Notes under the pieces: generated by a model
Databases searched by the model: none
Seen by the model: only the letters and a program-made list of their open reading frames with translations
What the model was told of the DNA's origin: nothing
Position numbers and translations under genes: made by a program
Source of the DNA: Promethearchaeota archaeon
Lineage (GTDB): Archaea > Asgardarchaeota > Lokiarchaeia > Sigynarchaeales > SOKP01
Length of the DNA stretch: 8,002 nt
Direction of reading: 5' to 3'
Assembly (NCBI GenBank): GCA_016839425.1
Contig: JAEOUI010000406.1
Location: 1-8,002, forward strand
Shown: positions 1-5,500 of the stretch, piece after piece
Numbering within the stretch: the stretch's first letter is position 1
Layout: each line of letters begins with the position of its first letter

Positions 1-141
1 AGAATCAAAAAATTGCATAAATTTTGTGATCTTATCCTTTTTAAAGAAAAAAATATCATATTTAAAGAAATTTAACTAAGGATAAAGTAGAAGGAATTTA
101 ATAACTAATAAAGTTTAATATCGGAAAAATTGATTTTATTT

Positions 142-642
142 TTATTCTCCATTATCTTCATCATCAATAACACCATCGAAATCGTCGAGATCCAATTCCA
201 AGACTTCATAGACTTTTTTAAAATGCGTTTTTTTATACAATTCCGCTGCTTTTGTAGCTTTACCTTTTAAATTAACTTTAACTTTCTGGACTTTCACTTT
301 TTTCAAGTGTTCGAGTGCTTTATGTAGGAGAATACGCCCAAGTCCAATACCTCGATATTCAGATTTGAGAAAAACTTGCTTTATATATCCTTCTGAATCT
401 CCGTATGGATCAATACGGAGTTCAGCAACGATCATACCAACAACTTCGTTATTTTTATCCTTATCCTTGGCTATTAAAATACCGTGTCTTTGGAGAGGAT
501 CATATAATCTTCTTCTAATTCCCCAGTCAAATCTTTTAGGTTCGAACTCTTGGTCTAAATCTTCAACTAATTGCTTCGTTAAATCTTTTAAAGCTTCAAT
601 GTCGTCGGGAGTTGCTATACCCACTTCAATATTCTGATCCAT
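142..642 (-). CDS. GNAT-family N-acetyltransferase
   Basis: Predicted 166-residue cytosolic acetyltransferase that would transfer an acetyl group from acetyl-CoA to an amine; the substrate cannot be told. The GNAT fold shows clearly. A typical N-terminal strand-helix (residues 5-28) leads to strands around 54-60 and 66-76, then to the acetyl-CoA motif A at about 88-105, where R97-G98-I99-G100-L101-G102 matches the Q/R-x-x-G-x-G/A loop. Motif B follows at about 131-150, with A132, Y136 and F141 as in the usual A-x-x-x-Y-x-x-x-x-F pattern. The length is normal for a single-domain GNAT. The last 15 residues form an acidic tail that is not part of the fold. The ATG at 642 is chosen because a Shine-Dalgarno-like GGTGGAG lies 5 nt upstream. 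It is transcribed alone, with its own TATA box. The general fold is near certain; the target is unknown. Confidence 0.9.
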   Translation of the reverse strand: MDQNIEVGIATPDDIEALKDLTKQLVEDLDQEFEPKRFDWGIRRRLYDPLQRHGILIAKDKDKNNEVVGMIVAELRIDPYGDSEGYIKQVFLKSEYRGIGLGRILLHKALEHLKKVKVQKVKVNLKGKATKAAELYKKTHFKKVYEVLELDLDDFDGVIDDEDNGE

Positions 643-647
643 TTTTA

Positions 648-654
648 CTCCACC
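648..654 (-). promoter_or_regulatory. Ribosome binding site of the GNAT gene
   Basis: Minus-strand GGTGGAG is complementary to the anti-Shine-Dalgarno end of archaeal 16S rRNA and ends 5 nt before the ATG at 642. It supports that start codon. Confidence 0.6.
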
Positions 655-699
655 GCAAATTGTATAATTGTTGTGTATGATGAAATTGTATTCGTTTAT

Positions 700-711
700 A
701 CTTTATAAAGT
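700..711 (-). promoter_or_regulatory. TATA-box promoter of the GNAT gene
   Basis: The palindromic element CTTTATAAAG lies about 63 nt upstream of the ATG. Archaeal transcription normally starts about 25 nt past the TATA centre, which predicts a start near 680 and a leader of roughly 35-40 nt. That agrees with the gene having a Shine-Dalgarno sequence. Assigned by position and sequence only. Confidence 0.5.
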
Positions 712-797
712 TTCATTAGGCGCGTTATAATTACTTTAAAATGAATTATCAACTAATAACGGTTTCGATTCAAAAATTAATAGCTCGATATAATAAG

Positions 798-818
798 AGA
801 GAAAAATGAAGAAAAATC
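798..818 (-). terminator. U-rich terminator after the zinc-ribbon pair
   Basis: On the minus strand, two runs of five T separated by a few bases follow the stop codon of the second zinc-ribbon gene within about 35 nt, with no hairpin. Archaeal RNA polymerase terminates on such U-tracts. The strongly A+T-rich background weakens the call. Confidence 0.35.
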
Positions 819-832
819 AATTATTCGTTTTT

Positions 833-1108
833 TTAAGGATGTCCCCTAGCAATCCACGCTTTTATCTCTTCATTTACGGCTTTACAAGATGGGCACATAT
901 CAGTCACGCCCCATACATCTGTAGAAAGATGAACACGAGAAAATAGGTTTCCACATTTATCACATGTTATGTATTTAGCGCCACAGTTATTGCACATCTT
1001 TAGATTATCACCACGTACAAAGGGAAATTTTCTTTTTAAGATTGAATCATTGACTAATCGGAACTCTGAACCGCCACATTCCACGCAATTTTTACCATCA
1101 AACGACAT
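833..1108 (-). CDS. Double zinc-ribbon protein, second tandem copy
   Basis: Small 91-residue protein, probably cytosolic, with four CxxC knuckles at C8/C11, C39/C42, C49/C52 and C72/C75. The spacing suggests two zinc sites, either 8/11 with 39/42 and 49/52 with 72/75, or an interleaved pairing. It aligns without gaps to the product of the gene just upstream (1135-1398), at 33 identical residues of 70 (C8-V78 against C6-K76 region). Conserved points outside the cysteines include the C-G-G after the first knuckle, K25-R26, C-G-A-K-Y at 42-46, R58-V59-H60, W66 and C-P-S-C. The family is not one I can name; zinc ribbons of this kind bind nucleic acid or protein, or supply electron or metal sites. 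The start ATG has a weak AGGG 6 nt upstream. The gene begins 26 nt after the upstream gene's stop and is very likely co-transcribed with it. Confidence 0.85.
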   Translation of the reverse strand: MSFDGKNCVECGGSEFRLVNDSILKRKFPFVRGDNLKMCNNCGAKYITCDKCGNLFSRVHLSTDVWGVTDMCPSCKAVNEEIKAWIARGHP

Positions 1109-1134
1109 TTTTTTCCCTAGTTTTTATTAATGAA

Positions 1135-1398
1135 CTAAGAGGTCGATATGAAGAAATCAACATCAGGATCTTTATGACCGCACGAAGGACATTGTAAATT
1201 AACCTCCCAGCTTTCAAGACCTGGGTGAACTCGAGTATATAATCCTTGACATTGTTTGCAAACGAGATATTTAGCACCACAACCCGCGCACATTGTTAAT
1301 TGCCCGTTTTCTACAAAACGGAAGGTTCTTTTCATCCACTCGTCATGTACGAGGGAAAAACTTGTTCCGCCGCACGCATCGCATACCTTATCTGGCAT
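1135..1398 (-). CDS. Double zinc-ribbon protein, first tandem copy
   Basis: An 87-residue protein with four CxxC pairs at C6/C9, C37/C40, C47/C50 and C70/C73, so probably two bound zinc ions. It is a paralogue of the next gene (833-1108): all eight cysteines and the C-G-A-K-Y, R-V-H and C-P-S-C blocks line up at a constant offset of two residues. No signal peptide or membrane segment is visible. The C-terminal 12 residues, rich in Asp and Phe, differ from the paralogue's Lys/Trp-containing end, so the two proteins may differ in partners. The ATG at 1398 has no Shine-Dalgarno sequence. A TATA-like element only about 30 nt upstream suggests an essentially leaderless mRNA. It is the first gene of a two-gene unit. 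Specific function is unknown; a role in transcription, RNA or protein binding is possible but not shown. Confidence 0.85.
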   Translation of the reverse strand: MPDKVCDACGGTSFSLVHDEWMKRTFRFVENGQLTMCAGCGAKYLVCKQCQGLYTRVHPGLESWEVNLQCPSCGHKDPDVDFFISTS

Positions 1399-1424
1399 TG
1401 TTTCGTTTCACATTTTATTGTGTT

Positions 1425-1432
1425 TTTTTATA
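1425..1432 (-). promoter_or_regulatory. TATA-box promoter of the zinc-ribbon pair
   Basis: Minus-strand TATAAAAA is centred about 30 nt upstream of the ATG at 1398. With the usual archaeal spacing, transcription would begin within about 5 nt of the start codon, which fits the missing Shine-Dalgarno sequence. Confidence 0.45.
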
Positions 1433-1707
1433 GTAATATTATAGCGTAAATGTTTTTTAACTTTAGGGTTTGGTTCGTTTTACTACCATAAAAAGCGTGA
1501 TTGGATTAAAACAAAATTATTTTTTAACTTGCCTGAGTTGAAATAATTTATAAAAATTCAGTTCTAATAAACGATATTAATAATTTTATATTTGAATTTT
1601 AATTATTTTTTTATTTGTTTTGTTAATTTTCTAATTTGATATTTTGAAAGGATTTTGTTAATTCGAGAAATTAAATAAAAAATTCAAATAATAATAAAAA
1701 AAGGAAA
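1433..1707. other. A+T-rich spacer with no recognised gene
   Basis: Between the zinc-ribbon promoter and the end of the 107-residue gene, both strands hold only very short frames (under 20 codons) dominated by A+T codons. No tRNA-like fold, repeat array or clear inverted repeat was seen. The right end carries the T-runs listed as a terminator. Confidence 0.6.
1674..1703 (-). terminator. U-rich terminator of the 107-residue protein gene
   Basis: Directly after the TGA stop, the minus strand has a run of seven T (1696-1702), followed about 15 nt later by a run of six T. This matches a hairpin-independent archaeal terminator. The A+T-rich context means such runs also arise by chance. Confidence 0.45.
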
Positions 1708-2031
1708 TCACATCTGAAGTTTCTTAGTTGCCCCAGCACCTTTCACTTCAGGATTAACTTCTTCGATTTCACCTATAAGTTGAAAAACTTTATCGTCAGA
1801 TAAGGCTTCAGAATATTTAACAAGAAATTCTTTGTTTCCAACAAATAATCCTTTTCGTTTGAGCGGTTTTCCATCGTCTTTTAGGGGATTTACTTCTAAA
1901 TAGAGTAAAGCGGGTCTCGTTTTAGTAGGGGGCACTTTAACAACAAAAACACCTGGTACAGGAGTTTCCATCTTTTCCCAATCTTTTCCTTTTTCGAGAT
2001 GGTCTTTTAGTTGAGTTTTGATATCAGACAT
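1708..2031 (-). CDS. Conserved-looking small protein, possibly PC4-like core
   Basis: A 107-residue soluble protein I cannot assign to a named family. A charged N-terminal helix (residues 1-21) is followed by probable beta-strands at 27-33 and 40-48, a turn rich in Asp, Gly, Lys and Pro (51-61), a short strand 62-64, a helix 66-77 and a second helix about 79-91. The stretch G54-K55-P56-x-x-x-K60-G61-L62, followed by a helix, recalls the end of the PC4 / transcriptional coactivator p15 single-strand-DNA-binding fold (dG-K-P-x-x-K-G-I then helix). This is a motif resemblance only and could be chance. The ATG at 2031 has no Shine-Dalgarno sequence. The gene stands alone and is divergent from the ribbon-helix-helix regulator at 2346, with an inverted repeat in its promoter region. 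Codon usage and the clean frame support a real gene. Confidence 0.75.
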   Translation of the reverse strand: MSDIKTQLKDHLEKGKDWEKMETPVPGVFVVKVPPTKTRPALLYLEVNPLKDDGKPLKRKGLFVGNKEFLVKYSEALSDDKVFQLIGEIEEVNPEVKGAGATKKLQM

Positions 2032-2057
2032 TCTTAGTCAGATTTTTTTTAATTTTA

Positions 2058-2073
2058 TTGATATATGTATATG
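2058..2073 (-). promoter_or_regulatory. Possible TATA region of the 107-residue protein gene
   Basis: Minus-strand ACATATATCAAT lies about 34 nt upstream of the ATG. That would give a leader of under 10 nt and fits the lack of a Shine-Dalgarno sequence. It overlaps one arm of the inverted repeat. The match to the TATA consensus is only fair. Confidence 0.3.
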
Positions 2074-2086
2074 GTGTAACATATAT
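2061..2086. promoter_or_regulatory. Inverted repeat, candidate operator
   Basis: ATATATGT at 2061-2068 is the exact reverse complement of ACATATAT at 2079-2086, with a 10-nt spacer. A nested alternative is TATATG (2068-2073) and CATATA (2080-2085), 6 nt apart. It sits at the promoter of the 107-residue gene and upstream of the divergent ribbon-helix-helix regulator, a class that binds such symmetric sites. The arms are pure A+T apart from one base, so chance is a real alternative. Confidence 0.35.
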
Positions 2087-2291
2087 GATGTAATAAATAA
2101 TTTTCGGTATAGAAAATTTTTAAAAAAATTATACAATCGCAAGGGACAAGTATGGAACTTATTGTGAGAGCATTCAGGGTCAAAATTCATTTATCGTTTC
2201 TATTGTGCAATCTTTTTATATTTTGTTATTAATTTATCTTTCCGTCGGACTTCTTGGGGTCCATTTCGCCTGAATCCTTAAATATCACGAC

Positions 2292-2303
2292 AATATATAT
2301 AAA
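2292..2303 (+). promoter_or_regulatory. TATA-box promoter of the ribbon-helix-helix gene
   Basis: AATATATATAAA is a good archaeal TATA element centred about 49 nt before the ATG. The predicted start is near 2322, leaving a leader of about 24 nt that contains the Shine-Dalgarno sequence. Confidence 0.6.
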
Positions 2304-2331
2304 TGTAAAGAATTTAATAACTACCAAAATT

Positions 2332-2337
2332 GGAGTG
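2332..2337 (+). promoter_or_regulatory. Ribosome binding site of the ribbon-helix-helix gene
   Basis: GGAGTG ends 8 nt before the ATG at 2346 and provides a GGAG core. It supports this start codon. Confidence 0.6.
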
Positions 2338-2345
2338 AAAAAAAA

Positions 2346-2564
2346 ATGCAACTTATTAGCGTAAACATTCCCGAATCCTATTTAAAAGTATTGGAAATGT
2401 TAGTAATTGACGGTAAATTCCCAAATAGAAGCGAAGCAATTAGGATTGCAATCCGTGATTTAATAAAAACCGAATTCATCATTGATGAAACAATTAAAAA
2501 AAATGAAGAATCTTATATCAAACTTGAAAGCGAAGAATTTCAACAAGAAAACTCAATTTTCTGA
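2346..2564 (+). CDS. Ribbon-helix-helix transcriptional regulator
   Basis: A 72-residue DNA-binding protein of the CopG/NikR N-domain (MetJ/Arc) type, expected to act as a dimer. The ribbon strand is residues 2-8 (L3, S5 and N7 would point into the DNA groove), helix A is about 9-22, a G23-K-F-P turn follows, and helix B is about 28-43. The P26-N27-R28-S29-E30-A31-I32-R33 block is the family hallmark and is near-identical to short archaeal regulators such as haloarchaeal CdrS, which share the F-P-N-R-S-E-A-I-R core. That similarity alone does not assign the same targets. Residues 44-72 are an acidic, poorly structured tail. It lacks the nickel-binding C-terminal domain of NikR. The promoter and Shine-Dalgarno are both clear. 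It is divergent from the 107-residue gene and converges on the giant repeat-protein gene, with 14 nt between stops. Autoregulation, and control of the divergent gene, are plausible. Confidence 0.9.
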   Translation: MQLISVNIPESYLKVLEMLVIDGKFPNRSEAIRIAIRDLIKTEFIIDETIKKNEESYIKLESEEFQQENSIF

Positions 2565-2577
2565 AAAAAATAAATAT
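2564..2577 (-). terminator. U-tract terminator of the giant repeat-protein gene
   Basis: The minus strand reads seven consecutive T (2564-2570) immediately after the stop at 2579, overlapping the end of the convergent ribbon-helix-helix gene. Confidence 0.45.
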
Positions 2578-2578
2578 A

Positions 2579-5500
2579 TTATTCTTTTTTATCACTTTTT
2601 AACAAATCTTTAATCCTTTTTTCTCTTTCGGCTCTTCTTGCCTCTATTCGCTTTTTTAATAAATCTCTACGATTAGAATCATCTTCTCCCTGAACAACAT
2701 CTTTGGTTTTGATAATAACGCCTTCTGTCTTATTTCCCATTCGCATCTTATATTTTTTTAAGAGCCTGTTAATTTGTTGTAAATATTTTTCCCTATTAGG
2801 TAATTCCAAGGATTCAAGGCCATATTTCGCTTCGATTAACTGCGAAACGGCCTTCATTGTCTGATTTCGGTATAAAGACAAGTTAGATTTATCCAAAGCT
2901 TTGAAAACTTCTTCGAATGCCTCTATATCTTGCTTAATATCCAAGGACTCAATTGCTATTATTGGAACCAGGCTCTTATCAATTAATTCGGATGTTAATT
3001 TCTTAAGGCGAACGACTTCCGTGTGCTTGCCTTGGTCTTTTAGAATTTTAATTGTCGTTTTAAGGATAAATATTGCCTCGTTATATTTTAAATCATCTAT
3101 TGCCAAATTTGCTGCCGCAATATTCTCGTTGGTATTGATTTCAGATCGTTCAACTTTCTTTATTATATCTTTTGGAGATCTTTGGGCTTGTTTTAAAAGC
3201 TCATCCCTTTGTTCTTTTTCTTTTGAAGATTTTTGCCTTAAAGACATTAATTTTTCGTATTGTTTTTGTTCTTTCATCACTTTAAATAATAAATCGCTAT
3301 TTATTCTTGATACTTCGAGTTGCCAGCCAATTTTCTTAAATAAGTCGCGTGCAGCTATATATTTGTCTGTAGCTTCTTTAAATTGCTTCTTTTCCAATAA
3401 ACTAGTTCCTTGTTCAAGTAAAGCGTAAGCTTCGCTTGAAATTTCTTTTTCTTGCTTTTTTTCCTTTTGTTTTTCCATAAGGAGGTTTTTTTTGCTCTCT
3501 TCTTCAAGTATATTCCGTTCTTTAACCTTTTGAAGGTGGTCTTCAAGTTGATTTTTGACTTTTTCTTTTCGCTCTTGCATTTGCCTTTTTAATTCGCTTT
3601 CGCGTTCTATTTTCTTGATTTTATCCTTAATGGCAATAATGGATTCTTTTACCATGGATATTCCCTTGTCCCACTCGATTTCCTTTAAGATAGCCAGGCT
3701 CTCTTCATATAGTTTAATGGAAGCTTCATAATTACCTTGAATTAGTTCTCTTTTGCCTTGATCCATAAGCAATAATGCTTTATCTCTTTTTTCCTTTTTT
3801 TCTTTTCTTATATTTTCTTGATGCTCAATATCTTCTTTTTTTTTACGTTCAATTTCGAGCTTTTCTAATTCTTGTCTCCTTCGTTCGAGTTGCCTTTGTT
3901 GAGCGTTTGATTGTTCGATTTTTTTAAGTTCTAATTCTCTTAAACGTTCGTCTCTTTGTTTCTTGTCTTTATAAAACTTTATCGTAGTAATTAATCTACT
4001 TGCCTCTTCGTTCCAATTTATATCAAGAAATAACCTTCGTGCTTCTCTATAGTTAGAGATTATAGCATCAAAGGGACTTTCAACGCTTAAAATATCCTTT
4101 TTCAAAGATGCTTCATAAGATTTAGCAGCATTTTCAGCTTCGTCTATTAATTTCATTGCTTTGCTGGCTATTTCACGCTCAGCCGCCTTATTTTTAGCGT
4201 GTTCTTCTAAAACTGGTTGTTTTACTTGAGTTTTAACTTTATACGACTCTGAAAATTCTTTATCCCTCTGTGCCTTTCTAGCTTCAATTTGGCGCAATTT
4301 ATCGTCTTGTTCGATTTTTTTTTTATAAAGTTTTATTGAACTATGATAAGCAAGGGCTTGTTGTTCCAGACCTTTCTCTTTTAATAATTTCTGGATAGTT
4401 TTATAGATATCAATAATTTTTTCGTAAGGTCTATTAATGAAATTCTTCTTTTTTAGCGCTAAAGTGTATTCTCTATCCATTTTATCGATTTCCCGAATCA
4501 TTTCGTCAATTTTACTATTAAAACTCTGTTCTTCAGCTTCTTCTTTTCTGATCTTCTCGAGAACATCCATTTTCTTTTCAAATTCGACGAGGTGTGCCTC
4601 AATATTTTCCATTGTTTGAATCTCTTCTTGTTCCTTTTTTGCCTCATCTTGGGTTTTTTGGGCTTGAATTTCTCTTAACTTATTATCTTTTTGTATTTTT
4701 TCCTTGTACAAGCGAATGGGATTGTTATATATGGATGCCGCTTGGTTCAAGCCTTTTTCAATAAGCAAGTTCTGAATCGATTGATAAATATTTATTATTG
4801 CAGGATACGGGCAGTCTATAAAATTGCCTTTCTTGAGTTCTAATTCGTATTCCCTATCCATTTTTTGAATATTATCTAATAATTCATTAACGCGAATTTC
4901 AATAGACAGTTCTTCTTCCTTGGGAGGAGTAGGTTCTATTATATTAGATTGTTCTTCAATCTTTCCTCTTGGAGGATCAATAACATGAATCTTTTCTATT
5001 TCCATTTGGCGCTGAAGTTTATTTTCCTCTATTAACCTCAATTTTTGGTCTTTTTCTAACTTTTGGCGATAAATATTGATTTGATTCGTGTATGGGTCGA
5101 TTTGATTATCCCAACCTCTATCAAGGAGCAGTTGCTTTATTTCCGTATATACATTAATGCCCTCTTGATAAGGGGTCTCAATTGTATCTAATGCCGTTTT
5201 GACATCTTTTCTCAAAGCAGTTTCGTATTCTCTTACTTTTTTTTCAATTGATTCAACCATTTTTGAGATGTTTTCTTCGAAAAGACGATCTTCTTGTCTC
5301 TTGCTTTCTGCTTCTAAAGCATCTTGCATTCTTTTTTCTTCAAAAGAGGGGGTTAAATCTTCACTAATAGGAGTGGGTTCTATAAAAGGATGTTCTTCTA
5401 ATGAAACCTCAAGTTCATCTGTAATTTTTTCAACTGGACCTGCTCTAGCTCTATTAATCTCGTTCAAAGCATTTTCAATTTTTATAATTTCGTGTTCCCA

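Larger units (their letters stand above)
2038..2345. other. Divergent spacer with two G+C-richer islands
   Basis: This stretch separates the 107-residue gene from the ribbon-helix-helix gene. It holds the inverted repeat at 2061-2086, the plus-strand promoter near 2292, and two islands clearly richer in G+C than the rest (about 2138-2185 and 2241-2277). A 50-codon minus-strand frame (2038-2190, ATG start) crosses the first island. Its second half reads like non-coding A+T-rich sequence, so I do not call it a gene. No tRNA or CRISPR features were found. Confidence 0.5.

Noticed and set aside
32..85. Inverted repeat TTATCCTT / AAGGATAA near the left edge
   Set aside because: Eight-base arms separated by about 38 nt in A+T-rich sequence are expected by chance; there is no following T-run to make it a terminator.
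1098..1280. A 60-codon minus-strand frame overlapping the zinc-ribbon genes
   Set aside because: It overlaps the well-supported cysteine-rich genes in another frame and shows no domain features.
2038..2190. A 50-codon minus-strand frame just upstream of the 107-residue gene
   Set aside because: It starts right after an in-frame stop, has no Shine-Dalgarno sequence, and its second half translates to low-information A+T-codon residues over the likely promoter. The first 20 codons may reflect old coding sequence, so it is kept only as part of the island finding.
2152..2232. A 26-codon plus-strand frame in the divergent spacer
   Set aside because: Short, hydrophobic by A+T codon bias, with no promoter or ribosome binding site in a suitable place.
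93..2323. Shared 14-mer GAATTTAATAACTA downstream of the GNAT gene and in the regulator leader
   Set aside because: With this base composition about one such match is expected by chance in 8 kb. The two contexts differ and the match does not extend.
2901..3428. A 175-codon plus-strand frame inside the giant gene
   Set aside because: It is the antisense shadow of Lys/Glu-rich codons, giving Ser/Phe/Leu-rich sequence with no promoter or ribosome site.
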